A DNA stretch of 64,000 nt from Nonomuraea solani (GCF_900108335.1 NZ_FNVT01000013.1:1-64000); one strand, 5' to 3'. Positions 44,978-54,595 are shown, counted from the stretch's first letter. Numbers and translations: made by a program. Notes: generated by a model from the sequence alone, not told the origin.

Positions 44978-46348
44978 ATGGGCGACGAGTGGAAGCCGAT
45001 CAAGATCTATGAATACCTCGGCGACACCAAGCCCGGCATCTTCGTCACCAGGGCGCAGGTCGTCTCCTACCTGAAGAACACCGACCCCGACCGCGTCGAG
45101 CGGGCCGGGGACAGTTTCGTTCAGGCCGCCAAGGTGATCGCCGGCAAGTCCGGGCTCGAAGGCACGCTGCTCAAGGCCGCCGAGGAGCTGGCCGAGGTCT
45201 GGCGCGGCGACGGGGCCACCGAGGCTCTCAAGGCGCTGCGGCTGCTGCACGCCAGCGCCGCCGCGCTCGGCGACGCCATGGAGAAGACCGGCAAGCCGAT
45301 CGCCGAGTACGGCCGGCAGCTCCGGACGTACAAGACGACGATGCCCTCGGCCACGTTCGCCGGCGCGACGAGCGACGTCGACAAAGAGCCGGACACCCTC
45401 CTCCCGGCGTCCAACCAGCTCGGGTTCATGGTGGACCAGGCGGCCAGGACCCACCTGGAGAAGCTGAACGTCAAGATCACCGAGCTGAACGCGCAGATGG
45501 CCGCCGGCATGGCGTTCAAGGTGCCCGAGATCACCCCGCTCGTGGTCGACACCGAGAACGCGCCGAAGCTCGACCCCGGCAGCGGCACGAAGACGCCGAC
45601 GGGCCAGACGCAGTACTGGACCGGCGGCGACTCGGGCGGCGACGGCACGACGGGCACGACGGGCTCGAACGGTTCGACGGGCTCCAACGGCTCGGACGGC
45701 AAGGGCGACACGGACGGCCCAGGCGGCCCGGGCGGCGGTGGCAAGGACGATCAGGACCCCGGCCAGGATCCCGGTAAGGACCCGGGCAAGGACCCCGGCC
45801 AGGATCCGAACAACCCCGATGACCCGAACGACCCGCAGAACCCGGACAACCCCCAGGATCCGGGGCAGAACCCGGGCCAGGACACCGGGCAGGGCCAGGG
45901 CAAGGACCCGGACGACCAGAGCGTGCCTCCGGTGATCGGCGCGGACACCCCGAGGACGTCGGAGCTCGCCGACGCGGGCCCGCCGACCGCCACCACGCCG
46001 CCGACCACGACCACCACGCCGACCACGAACTACCCGGGCCAGTCACAGCCCCACGTGGTCACTCAGCCCCCGGTGTTCCAGAACCCGGCGAACAACACCC
46101 CGTTCAACACGGTTCCCGGACAGAACGGGCCGGGAAGCTGGTTCGGCACCAACGGCGGGTCGTCGGCCGCGGCTCCCTCGGTGCTCCGTGGCACGCCGTC
46201 GACCATGGGACCGGGCATGATGTACCCGGGCATGGGGATGGGCGGCGGGGCGAGCGAGCAGGCCAACGAGCGCGACCGCGAGATCTACGACCCCGAAGGG
46301 GACGTCTGGTCCTGCCCGCGCCCGACGAGCCCCGACCGCATCGGCTGA
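44978..46348 (+). CDS. PPE-like T7SS substrate with repeat-rich tail
   Basis: 456 residues. N-terminal ~180 residues are helical with W-R-G (Trp75-Gly77); ~195-335 is a low-complexity stretch of GKDPGQDPN-type repeats rich in Asp, Pro, Gly and Thr; the C-terminus is MGMGGGASEQANERDREIYDPEGDVW... ending PDRIG, again the shared locus tail motif. It is the last gene of the plus-strand substrate operon before a bidirectional terminator. Confidence 0.7.
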   Translation: MGDEWKPIKIYEYLGDTKPGIFVTRAQVVSYLKNTDPDRVERAGDSFVQAAKVIAGKSGLEGTLLKAAEELAEVWRGDGATEALKALRLLHASAAALGDAMEKTGKPIAEYGRQLRTYKTTMPSATFAGATSDVDKEPDTLLPASNQLGFMVDQAARTHLEKLNVKITELNAQMAAGMAFKVPEITPLVVDTENAPKLDPGSGTKTPTGQTQYWTGGDSGGDGTTGTTGSNGSTGSNGSDGKGDTDGPGGPGGGGKDDQDPGQDPGKDPGKDPGQDPNNPDDPNDPQNPDNPQDPGQNPGQDTGQGQGKDPDDQSVPPVIGADTPRTSELADAGPPTATTPPTTTTTPTTNYPGQSQPHVVTQPPVFQNPANNTPFNTVPGQNGPGSWFGTNGGSSAAAPSVLRGTPSTMGPGMMYPGMGMGGGASEQANERDREIYDPEGDVWSCPRPTSPDRIG

Positions 46349-46354
46349 CGTAGG

Positions 46355-46384
46355 GCCCCCGGTCCACCGAGAGGTGGGCCGGGC
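46355..46384. terminator. Bidirectional hairpin between convergent operons
   Basis: GCCC-cc-GGTCCACC pairs with GGTGGGCC-GGGC around GAGA (one G-U pair, small bulge). It fills the gap between the stop codons at 46348 and 46385. Confidence 0.65.
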
Positions 46385-46825
46385 TCAGCCCTCCATGCGC
46401 TGACGGATCTTGTCCAGCTCGCCCATGATGTCCTCATGGGAGCGGTTGTAGGCGGACTCGGCCTGCCGGACCGCCTCCATGGTGCCCTCGGGCCCGCGGC
46501 CGAAGCGCATCGGGTTGTTCTCCTCGCCGAAGGCCTCCGCCATGGCGTCGGACACCTGCCGCTGCAGGTCCGAGGCGGCCTCCGCGATGACCTCCTTGAC
46601 GCGCTCGGCCAGCTCGCCCGACGTCAGGCGCATGGCCTTGGGGTGCAGGGTGAGCTCCTGGAGCCCGCCGCTGCCGTATTCGGCCGCGACCAGCCCGTCC
46701 TCGTCCTCCGCGCGGCCCTTCAGCTTGTGCAGCGTCTCCTGGAACTCGACGGCCCGCCGCATGTGCTGGTCGGCGTTCTTGAGGATCTTGTCGAGGTCCA
46801 GGGCCCCGAGTTCCCGGTCGAGCAT
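46385..46825 (-). CDS. YbaB/EbfC-family protein, T7SS-associated
   Basis: 146 residues with the YbaB/EbfC fold pattern: helix, beta-turn (GLVAAEYGSGGLQELTLHP), helix, then a longer C-terminal helix (DIMGELDKIRQRMEG). Classic members bind DNA as dimers; ESX loci of actinomycetes often have such genes (EspL-like), where they may act as chaperones. Last gene of a minus-strand trio. Confidence 0.82.
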   Translation of the reverse strand: MLDRELGALDLDKILKNADQHMRRAVEFQETLHKLKGRAEDEDGLVAAEYGSGGLQELTLHPKAMRLTSGELAERVKEVIAEAASDLQRQVSDAMAEAFGEENNPMRFGRGPEGTMEAVRQAESAYNRSHEDIMGELDKIRQRMEG

Positions 46826-46874
46826 GCCAACCCCTCATTCGCCACAAAAGCCGTTTGCGGCCCCAACTGTATCC

Positions 46875-47825
46875 TCAGGAGGCCGGGGTGGGCTTCGACC
46901 TCTTCGGCTCGATCCAGTCGAAGTCCTGGTAGCGCGGCGGCAGGCCGCTGTTCTTGGCGGGCTCGGCGAACGAGGGATACTCCTTGGCGTCGATCGTGAT
47001 CGACTTGAAGTCGATCGCCGCGTCGCCACCCGGGACGACGTAGCCGAACTGGTGGTCCTTCTTCACCATCGTCGAGAGCACGTCACCGCCCTCCTTCAGC
47101 GTGCTGGCCACGGAGGTGGCCAGGAAGAGCGTGCCGACGTTGACCTCGGCGGTGATGTACCGCTCCAGCAGCAGCCCCCACACGGAGGTCGTGGGCACCC
47201 GCTGCAGCCCCTTGGCGATGACGAGCAGGCCGATCGCCGCGAACGACATGCGGATGATCCACGTCCAGAAGCTCCGGTACGACGCCGCGACCTCGTCGAG
47301 CATCCCGCTGCCCTTGGAGATGACGTTGCGCAGCGCGCCGATCTCCCGGTGGAAGGTCCAGATCCACTTCTCGAACTCGTCCCGGTCCATGGCGATCCAG
47401 CCGTCCCTGGACGCGTTGAGAAGCTGCGGGAGCAGTTGCTTGATGCCGTCGTCGAGCCGGGAGGACATGCCGCTGTCCATGGCGCTGACCGCCGACGCCA
47501 TGCCGGGCTCGTTGGCCAGCATCCCGCCCGCGATGGCGATCGCGGGAGACAGGCCCAGGCTGAGCTTGCCGGCCCGCTTCAGCACCTTGAGCGCCTTGTC
47601 GCCCATCGACGGCATGTACGGATTCCGCGCGGCCACCGTCTGAGGCGCCGGAGTGTTGTACGGCCCCGCCGTGGGAGCCCCGAACCCCTGCGGCCCCGGC
47701 GCCCGCGGCGGCCCGAACCCCCCGCTCGTGGGCGGCGTGGTCGGCGTGCCCGGCGGCGTCGCGTACGGGTTGCCAGGAAGCGGCTGGTTCGGGACAGGCC
47801 GGGTGTGCGACCACGGGTCGGACAT
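46875..47825 (-). CDS. T7SS-locus membrane protein with Pro-rich N-terminus
   Basis: 316 residues. Pro/Gly-rich N-terminus (about 1-65), membrane-associated helices at ~80-105 and ~185-205, a helical domain between with RDGWIAMDRDEFEKWIWTFHREIG, and a soluble C-terminus. No known family recognised. It parallels the membrane WXG-like protein at 39766 in layout. Its ATG shares 1 nt with the stop of the upstream gene. Confidence 0.65.
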   Translation of the reverse strand: MSDPWSHTRPVPNQPLPGNPYATPPGTPTTPPTSGGFGPPRAPGPQGFGAPTAGPYNTPAPQTVAARNPYMPSMGDKALKVLKRAGKLSLGLSPAIAIAGGMLANEPGMASAVSAMDSGMSSRLDDGIKQLLPQLLNASRDGWIAMDRDEFEKWIWTFHREIGALRNVISKGSGMLDEVAASYRSFWTWIIRMSFAAIGLLVIAKGLQRVPTTSVWGLLLERYITAEVNVGTLFLATSVASTLKEGGDVLSTMVKKDHQFGYVVPGGDAAIDFKSITIDAKEYPSFAEPAKNSGLPPRYQDFDWIEPKRSKPTPAS

Positions 47826-48157
47826 CAGCGGTACCTCACGATGCTGGCCTCCTCGGCCGCCCGCCAGTTGCGCTTGGCGCGGTCGAGGGCCCCCGAGCAG
47901 TCCTGGACCGCCTTCTCCGCGTCGGTCAGCGTGGTGTCGAGCCAGCGGCGGAACTCCTCGTACGCGCCCCCGATCACCATGCCGCCGATCGCCCCGAAGC
48001 CGAGCCCGTCCACGGCCGTCATCGGCTGGATCGCGTGAACGAACTGGATCGCCGGCCCCAGCTCCTCATCGACACGCTTGCGCGTGTGCGCGATGGTGGA
48101 CGACGTGACGTAGATCTCCTGACCTGAGACCGGTGGCTTGCTGGGAGCCTGCTGCAT
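47825..48157 (-). CDS. Small helical ESX-associated protein
   Basis: 110 residues, mainly helical (STIAHTRKRVDEELGPAIQF ... AVQDCSGALDRAKRNWRAAEEA); Trp near the C-terminus is not in a WXG turn. I chose ATG 48157; a GTG at 48223 would add 22 residues. No ribosome site stands out for either. Overlaps the downstream gene by 1 nt (TGATG). Probably a partner or chaperone of its neighbours. Confidence 0.6.
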   Translation of the reverse strand: MQQAPSKPPVSGQEIYVTSSTIAHTRKRVDEELGPAIQFVHAIQPMTAVDGLGFGAIGGMVIGGAYEEFRRWLDTTLTDAEKAVQDCSGALDRAKRNWRAAEEASIVRYR

Positions 48158-48258
48158 ATTCGACACAAAACGTGATTGTTGTCCATTTCCGCCGGTGCGA
48201 GAGGCGGCTTCCGCGATCTTCACGGCCGGTTCAGCAATCCGTCGGCCCGAGCTCGCCT

Positions 48259-48270
48259 CCGGTTAACCGG
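48259..48270. promoter_or_regulatory. CCGGTTAACCGG palindrome
   Basis: Perfect 12-bp palindrome 22 nt before the start of the YbaB gene at 48292, inside the divergent promoter region. Candidate regulator site. Confidence 0.5.
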
Positions 48271-48291
48271 CCGCCGGTGACGTGGCGTCTC

Positions 48292-48711
48292 ATGGACTAC
48301 AACGAGCACGATGTCGAAGAGCTGCTGAAGGAGAACGAGCGCGAGCTGCTCCGCCTCGCCGGGGCGGCGGGAGACCTGCGGCAGATCACCGGCACGGGCG
48401 AGAGCCGCAGCGGACTGGCCAAGGCCGTCGTGGACGCCGACGGCCGGCTCCAGAGCATGGTCCTCGCGCCCAGGGTGCTCCGTCTCGACGTCACGACGCT
48501 GGCCGAGGAGGTCGTCGAGGCGGTGCGCAAGGCCCAGGAGGACCAGGACCGGCAGGCCCGCGAACTGCTGGCCGTACCGGACTCGCAGTTGGTCGGGCTG
48601 GAGGAGATCCAGCGCCAGTTCGAGGAGTTCCACCAGGCCTTCAGGACGGAGACCGGCGACAGGAACGAGCGGATACGCCGGCTCGGCGACCGCGACCCCT
48701 ACGACGACTGA
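48292..48711 (+). CDS. YbaB/EbfC-family protein, T7SS-associated
   Basis: 139 residues, paralogue of the protein at 46385-46825: initial helix (VEELLKENERELLRLAGAAG), beta segment (SGLAKAVVDADGRLQSMVL), and a long C-terminal helix. ATG 48292 is the best start though its ribosome site is weak. Convergent with eccD, 4 nt from its stop codon. Confidence 0.8.
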   Translation: MDYNEHDVEELLKENERELLRLAGAAGDLRQITGTGESRSGLAKAVVDADGRLQSMVLAPRVLRLDVTTLAEEVVEAVRKAQEDQDRQARELLAVPDSQLVGLEEIQRQFEEFHQAFRTETGDRNERIRRLGDRDPYDD

Positions 48712-48715
48712 GGGC

Positions 48716-50182
48716 TCAGCCGGACAGGCCGCGGATCCAGGTGTAGACGTCGAGCACGCCGAGGGCCAGCGGGAAGAGCGCGATCAGCAGGATGACGTCC
48801 ACGATCTCGCCCGCCCGGCCCCAGAACGGCGACGGCCGCCCGTTGGGCAGCCACACGCCGAGCCCGACGACCAGCATGGCCACCCAGAGCAGCGCCATCA
48901 CGACCGCCGACGCGGTCACGGTGCCCGCGCCCGCGCTCAGCGCGATCGCCAGGGCGGCCAGCCCGCCGAGGCCCGAGCAGAGCAGCCAGAGCCGCTGGCC
49001 GAGCCCGTGGAAGACGCGGGCGCGCAGGAGCAGCACCAGGGAGAGCACGATGGCCATCGAGAGCGCCATCCAGCCGGGCGTGGCGATGAGGAAGGCCAGG
49101 GCGCCGATCGCGGTGAGCGCGATGCCGGTGACCATGCCGGTGGCGTAGCGGCTGGCCTGGGCGGTGCGGGCGAGGATGCCCTCGCTTTCGAGCCGCTGGT
49201 TGTCGGCCCGCAGCTCTTCGGCGTTGGTGGGCAGGGAGGGCAGCGGCACCCTGGCGATCCGGAACGACAGCGAGGGGATCAGCGGGCTGAGCGCGATCAG
49301 CACCGTCACGGTCATGGCCGCGGTGCCGGCGGCGGGCACCCCGAACACCATCACCACGGCGGCGGCGATCGCCCCCGCCACCGTCGCGATGGCGGTGCCG
49401 AGGAAGCCCGGCACCCCGTCGGCCACCACCGTGCCGCCGATGGTGGCCACGAGCGCCGTACAGGTCAGGGCGGCCAGGATGTGCGGCGGGCCGAACCCGG
49501 TCAGGGTGGCGCCGCTGGCCAGGCCGTAGAGACCGGCCAGGAAGGCGTAGGGCAGCGCCGCGTAGCCGACCATCGCGCCCGCGGAGGAGTCGCCGACCGC
49601 CCTGGACAGGGCGGCGCTGACGCCGATCAGCAGCAGCGCGAGCAGGCCCGCGACCACGGTCACGCCGAGCGGCTCACTGCCGGACAGGACCAGCGCGGGC
49701 GCGCCGAGCGCGAGCAGCACGGCCGCCGCGCCCGAGCCGAGAGCCTTGGTGTGGCGGCCCTCCCACTTGCCCGTGCTGTCCTTGACGCCGGTGGCGACCA
49801 CGTCGGCCACGTCGTCGTAGAGCGCGGGCGGCAGCGTGAACTCACGCGGCCGCAGGTAAAGAATCTCCCCGTCGAGCACACCGAGCTGCGACAACGTCTG
49901 GCCGAGGTCGAACGGCGAGCCGCCCAGCCGCTGCAGCACCCATCCGGGGGCGCCCGCGGCGTCGCCGCCGGCCTCGCCGACGGCGCGCAGCAGCCCCGGC
50001 AGGACGTGCGGGAGCGGCACGTCAGCGGGCAGCGCGAGGTCCACCCTGCGGCGCGGGGCCACGATCGTGACGTGGCACAGTGGCGCCAGCGGCGCGCGCA
50101 TCTGCGGCTGTCCACCCTGGTGCATGGGCGGGATCGGCTGCATCGGCTGCATCGGCTGGTGGGCGAGCGAGGTCACGGCCAC
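48716..50182 (-). CDS. eccD: Type VII secretion protein EccD
   Basis: 488 residues: a short Met/Pro/Gln-rich start, a ubiquitin-like domain (about 35-110, CHVTIVAPRRRVDLALPADVPLPHVLP ... GEILYLRP), a linker and about eleven membrane helices to the C-terminus. EccD forms the membrane pore part of the T7SS core, usually as two copies per protomer. Start is GTG 50182. Divergent from eccC across 95 nt. Confidence 0.92.
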   Translation of the reverse strand: MAVTSLAHQPMQPMQPIPPMHQGGQPQMRAPLAPLCHVTIVAPRRRVDLALPADVPLPHVLPGLLRAVGEAGGDAAGAPGWVLQRLGGSPFDLGQTLSQLGVLDGEILYLRPREFTLPPALYDDVADVVATGVKDSTGKWEGRHTKALGSGAAAVLLALGAPALVLSGSEPLGVTVVAGLLALLLIGVSAALSRAVGDSSAGAMVGYAALPYAFLAGLYGLASGATLTGFGPPHILAALTCTALVATIGGTVVADGVPGFLGTAIATVAGAIAAAVVMVFGVPAAGTAAMTVTVLIALSPLIPSLSFRIARVPLPSLPTNAEELRADNQRLESEGILARTAQASRYATGMVTGIALTAIGALAFLIATPGWMALSMAIVLSLVLLLRARVFHGLGQRLWLLCSGLGGLAALAIALSAGAGTVTASAVVMALLWVAMLVVGLGVWLPNGRPSPFWGRAGEIVDVILLIALFPLALGVLDVYTWIRGLSG

Positions 50183-50277
50183 TCCAGGTCTGACTGGCTA
50201 AATCCGACATGGCGAACATATAGGGACGGCGGGTCTGGTAAGAAAGTGTTCCAGGTGACAGGAGGGTTGTCCCGTCA

Positions 50278-53200
50278 GTGAGCATCGTCGTCGTACGGCG
50301 TCCGGAACGCCGTCCCAGCCCCCAGCCACCGCGTGGGGAGATCCTGCTGGAATCTCCGCCGGAGATCCCCGAACTGCAGCCGGCGGGGATGATGGGCGTC
50401 CTCATGTACGTGCCCATGCTGGCAGGAGCCGCCGCCATGGGGCTGATGTTCACCGCGGGCGGAAACTCCAATCCCATCATGTACGTCGCCAGCGGCCTGT
50501 TCGCCGTCTCGATGCTCGGCATGACGGTCGGCCAGTTCGGCCGGAACGCCGGCGAGCGCAAGAACCGGCTGAACGGCCTGCGCCGTGACTACTTCCGCTA
50601 CCTGTCGCAGATCCGCAAGCGGGTCCGCAAGGCCGCCGTGCAGCAGCGCGAGGCCCTGGAGTGGAGCGGCCCGGCCCCCGACACGCTGTGGTGGGTGGCC
50701 ATGGGGCCGCGCCTGTGGGAGCGCAGGCCGCGTGACGACGACTTCGGCACCGTACGGCTGGGCACGGGCGTGCAGAAGCTGGCCGTGCAGCTCATCCCGC
50801 CCGACACCAAGCCGGTCGAGGACCTCGACGCGCTGACCGCGGGCGCGCTGCGCCGGTTCGTCAGGGCGCACTCCACGGTGGCCGGGCTGCCCGTGGCGGT
50901 CGCGCTCAACTCCTTCGCCCGCATCCGGATGACCGGCGACCCGCGCGCGGTGCGGAGCCTGGTCAGGGCGATGGTCTCGCAGCTCGCGACCTTCCACTCC
51001 CCCGACGACATGCGGATCCTGGTGTGCGCGGGCAAGGAGTCGATGCCGCACTGGGACTGGGTCAAGTGGCTGCCGCACGCGCTGCATCCCGACGAGATGG
51101 ACGCGGCCGGGCAGGTGCGCCTCATGGGCGAGAGCATGATCCAGCTCGACCAGCTCGTGGGCGAGGAGCTCAAGGAGCGCGCCAGGTTCCGGGCCGGGCC
51201 GGCGGCGGACGCGCTGCCGTACCACGTGGTGATCGTGGACGGCGGGCACGTGCCGCACGACTCGCAGCTCGGCACCGACGCCATCCAGGGCGTCACGGTG
51301 ATCGACCTGTCGGACGCGACCGGGGCGGTCGAGGAGGCCAGCACGCTGCGGCTGGAGATCCGGGCCGACGGGTTCCACATGGTCAAGATCGACCACGCCG
51401 GCAAGCAGTCCACGACCCGGCTGGGCGACCCCGACCAGCTCGACTACGCGCGGGCCGAGGGGCTGGCCAGGCAACTGGCGCCGCTGCGGGCCTCCGCGGG
51501 CTCAGGGAACGACGCGCAGGACGTCCTGAGCACCAACATGACGCTGACCGACCTGCTCGGCGTCGGCGACCCCGCGCTGCTCCAGGCCGCGGTCACCTGG
51601 CAGCCCAGGGCTGGACGTAACCGGATGCGGGTGCCCATCGGCATGGGCGCCGACGGCCGCGTGGTCGAGCTGGACATCAAGGAGTCCGCGCAGGGCGGCA
51701 TGGGGCCGCACGGCCTGGTGATCGGCGCGACCGGTTCCGGCAAGTCGGAGCTGCTGCGCACGCTCGTGCTGGGCCTGGCGATCACGCACTCGTCCGAGAT
51801 CCTCAACTTCGTGCTCGTCGACTTCAAGGGTGGCGCGACCTTCCTCGGCCTGGAGACGCTGACGCACGTCTCGGCCGTCATCACCAACCTTGAGGACGAG
51901 CTGCCGCTGGTCGACCGTATGCACGACGCGCTGCACGGCGAGATGGTACGCCGCCAGGAGCTGCTGCGCTCGGCCGGCAACTACGCCTCGCTGCGCGACT
52001 ACGAGCGGGCTCGTGAGCAGGGCGTGGACCTGCGGCCGATGCCGACGCTGTTCATCGTCCTGGACGAGTTCAGCGAGCTGCTGGCGGCCAAGCCGGAGTT
52101 CATCGACCTGTTCGTGATGATCGGCCGCCTGGGCCGGTCGCTCGGGGTGCACCTGCTGCTGGCCTCCCAGCGGCTGGAGGAGGGGCGGCTGCGCGGCCTG
52201 GACACGCACCTGTCGTACCGGATCGGCCTGCGGACCTTCTCCGCCATGGAGAGCCGGGTCGTGCTGGGCGTGGCGGACGCGTACGAGCTGCCGTCGGCGC
52301 CGGGCAACGGCTACCTGAAGTTCGACACGACCGGCATGACCAGGTTCAAGGCCGCGTACGTGTCGGGCGCCTACCAGGGCGACCCCTCCCAGGCCGTCGC
52401 CGCCGACGGGCAGGCGCCGATCCGCGAGGTCGTCGAGTACGGCCCCGCCTACATGCCGCTGCCCGAGATCACCAGCCCGGTCAAGCTGCCGCTGGAACCC
52501 GACGACGAGCCGGCCTCCAGCGGCCAGCGCAGCCTGCTCGACGTCGTCGTCGGCCGCCTGGCGAACAACGGCCCCGCGGCCCACCGCATCTGGCTGCCGC
52601 CGCTGTCCGAGCCGCCCACCCTGGCGCACCTGCTGCCGCCGCTGTCGGTCACGCCCGAGCACGGCCTGACCACGGCCGGCTGGCAGGGCAGGGGCCGGCT
52701 GCACGCGGTCATCGGCATCGTCGACAAGCCCTTCGAGCAGCGCCGCGACCCGTTCTGGCTGGACGTGTCGGGCGCCGCGGGCCACGTCGGCGTGGTGGGC
52801 GGCACGCAGAGCGGCAAGAGCACCACGATCCGGACGCTGGTGGCCAGCATGGCGCTCATGCACACCCCGCGCGAGGTGCAGTTCTACTGCCTCGACTTCG
52901 GTGGTGGCGCGCTCGCCTCGCTGGAGGGCCTGCCGCACGTCGGCGGCGTGGCCACGCGTCTCGACGGTGACCGCGTCCGCCGTACGGTGGCCGAGGTCGG
53001 CGGGATCCTGGAGCAGCGCGAGCGGGACTTCGGCGAGCACGGCGTCGAGTCGATGGCCTCCTACCGCCGGCTGTGCGAGGAGGGCGCGATCCAGGGTGAC
53101 GGCTGGGGCGACGTGTTCCTGGTGGTGGACGGCTGGCTGACGCTCCGGCAGGAGTTCGACACGCTGGAGCCGATCATCACCGACATCGCGGCGCGCGGGC

Positions 53201-54276
53201 TCGGCTACGGCATCCACCTCGTGGGCGCGACCAACAAGTGGTCGGAGTTCCGGCCCAGCATCCGCGACCTGCTCGGCACCAAGGTCGAGCTCAAGCTCGG
53301 CGACGCCTACGAGTCGGAGGTCAGCAGGAAGCAGGCGCTGGCCGTGCCCGAGGGGACGCCGGGCCGCGGGCTGACCAAGGACGGGTTCCACTTCCTGTCC
53401 GCGCTGCCCAGGATCGACGGGGTGCAGAACTCCTCGGACCTGGCGACGGGCGGCCGCGCGCTGGTGCAGGCCGTACGGGAGTCCTGGCAGGGCCCGCCGG
53501 CGCCGCCGGTCAGGCTGCTGCCCGCCATCCTGCCCCTGTCGGCGCTGCCCGACGACCCGCAGCGGATCCCGATCGGCATCGACGAGGCGTCGCTGGCCCC
53601 GGTCGCGCTCGACTTCGACGCCGACCCGCACTTCATCGTGTTCGGCGAGAACGAGAGCGGCAAGTCCAACCTGCTGCGGCTCATCGGCGAGGGCGTGGTG
53701 GCGAGGAAGCAGCCCAGCGAGGCGATGATGATCGTCATCGACTACCGGCGGGCGCTGCTCGACTCGGCGGCGACCCCGCACCGGATCGGCTACGCCGCCT
53801 CCAGCGCGGCCGCGGCCGACCTGATCAACGACGCGAAGAGCGCGCTGCTGAGCCGCCTGCCCCCGGCGGACCTGACGCCGCAGCAGTTGCGCGACCGAAG
53901 CTGGTGGCAGGGCTCCGACCTGTACATCTTCGTCGACGACTACGACCTGGTGGCCACGTCGTCCAACCCGCTGCACGCGCTGGTGGACCTGCTGCCGCAG
54001 GCCCGCGACATCGGGCTGCACCTGGTGATCGCCCGCCAGATGGGCGGCGCGGGGCGGGCCATGTTCGACCCGGTCATCCAGCGCATGAAAGACATGGCGA
54101 CGCCCGCGCTGCTCATGTCGGGCAGCAAGGACGAGGGATACCTGTTCGGCAACGTGCGTCCGTCACCGCTCCCGCCCGGCCGCGGCCACCTCGTGGACCG
54201 CCGCTACGGCGCGCGCCTGATGCAGACCGCGTTCCTGGACGCCGAAAGAGGAACAGGAGAACATGGCAGACCTTGA
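50278..54276 (+). CDS. eccC: Type VII secretion ATPase EccC
   Basis: 1332 residues, single-chain EccC. Two N-terminal helices (about 38-85), then three FtsK/SpoIIIE ATPase domains with intact P-loops: GATGSGKS (~483), GGTQSGKS (~841), GENESGKS (~1123). The first domain drives export and the C-terminal ones bind substrate tails. GTG start with AGGAGG about 12 nt upstream. It overlaps the following WXG-like gene by 14 nt. Confidence 0.94.
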   Translation: MSIVVVRRPERRPSPQPPRGEILLESPPEIPELQPAGMMGVLMYVPMLAGAAAMGLMFTAGGNSNPIMYVASGLFAVSMLGMTVGQFGRNAGERKNRLNGLRRDYFRYLSQIRKRVRKAAVQQREALEWSGPAPDTLWWVAMGPRLWERRPRDDDFGTVRLGTGVQKLAVQLIPPDTKPVEDLDALTAGALRRFVRAHSTVAGLPVAVALNSFARIRMTGDPRAVRSLVRAMVSQLATFHSPDDMRILVCAGKESMPHWDWVKWLPHALHPDEMDAAGQVRLMGESMIQLDQLVGEELKERARFRAGPAADALPYHVVIVDGGHVPHDSQLGTDAIQGVTVIDLSDATGAVEEASTLRLEIRADGFHMVKIDHAGKQSTTRLGDPDQLDYARAEGLARQLAPLRASAGSGNDAQDVLSTNMTLTDLLGVGDPALLQAAVTWQPRAGRNRMRVPIGMGADGRVVELDIKESAQGGMGPHGLVIGATGSGKSELLRTLVLGLAITHSSEILNFVLVDFKGGATFLGLETLTHVSAVITNLEDELPLVDRMHDALHGEMVRRQELLRSAGNYASLRDYERAREQGVDLRPMPTLFIVLDEFSELLAAKPEFIDLFVMIGRLGRSLGVHLLLASQRLEEGRLRGLDTHLSYRIGLRTFSAMESRVVLGVADAYELPSAPGNGYLKFDTTGMTRFKAAYVSGAYQGDPSQAVAADGQAPIREVVEYGPAYMPLPEITSPVKLPLEPDDEPASSGQRSLLDVVVGRLANNGPAAHRIWLPPLSEPPTLAHLLPPLSVTPEHGLTTAGWQGRGRLHAVIGIVDKPFEQRRDPFWLDVSGAAGHVGVVGGTQSGKSTTIRTLVASMALMHTPREVQFYCLDFGGGALASLEGLPHVGGVATRLDGDRVRRTVAEVGGILEQRERDFGEHGVESMASYRRLCEEGAIQGDGWGDVFLVVDGWLTLRQEFDTLEPIITDIAARGLGYGIHLVGATNKWSEFRPSIRDLLGTKVELKLGDAYESEVSRKQALAVPEGTPGRGLTKDGFHFLSALPRIDGVQNSSDLATGGRALVQAVRESWQGPPAPPVRLLPAILPLSALPDDPQRIPIGIDEASLAPVALDFDADPHFIVFGENESGKSNLLRLIGEGVVARKQPSEAMMIVIDYRRALLDSAATPHRIGYAASSAAAADLINDAKSALLSRLPPADLTPQQLRDRSWWQGSDLYIFVDDYDLVATSSNPLHALVDLLPQARDIGLHLVIARQMGGAGRAMFDPVIQRMKDMATPALLMSGSKDEGYLFGNVRPSPLPPGRGHLVDRRYGARLMQTAFLDAERGTGEHGRP

Positions 54277-54595
54277 CATTCACCTCTCGGCGCTCGACAA
54301 GTGCCGCACGGCCATCAGGAAGGCCGGCGGCCAGTACGACGACACGCTCAAGGAGAGCAACCCCGGCAAGCTCCTGTACGACGACAACGGCGACCTGCGC
54401 AACAACCGGGTGCCCATCGGCGGTGAGCTGTTCGGCGAGCTGAAGGACTCCGCCGGGCTGGCCGCGGAGGCCACCGGCGTCTGGAGCTCGGTCGTCAGCG
54501 AGATGGACCACGCCCGCAACAAGCTCGCCGGGGCGGAACGGGGACTCAGCGACGTGGAGGAGAACATCCGCAAGGCGCACAAGGCCACCTCATGA
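54263..54595 (+). CDS. WXG100-like protein (W-S-S variant)
   Basis: 110 residues. Two helices around Trp74 (GVWSSV), the glycine of W-x-G being Ser. AGGAG lies 5 nt before the ATG. It sits between eccC and the transglycosylase fusion and overlaps both (14 and 4 nt), so it is likely the dimer partner of that fusion. Confidence 0.78.
   Translation: MADLDIHLSALDKCRTAIRKAGGQYDDTLKESNPGKLLYDDNGDLRNNRVPIGGELFGELKDSAGLAAEATGVWSSVVSEMDHARNKLAGAERGLSDVEENIRKAHKATS

Noticed and set aside
44978..46348. Polymorphic toxin with C-terminal toxin domain
   Set aside because: The C-terminus is a low-complexity stretch and the shared short tail, with no room for a toxin domain, and no immunity gene follows.
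51502..54021. Open frame of about 840 codons antisense to eccC
   Set aside because: Same reason: low-complexity product, complementary to a well-conserved ATPase gene.
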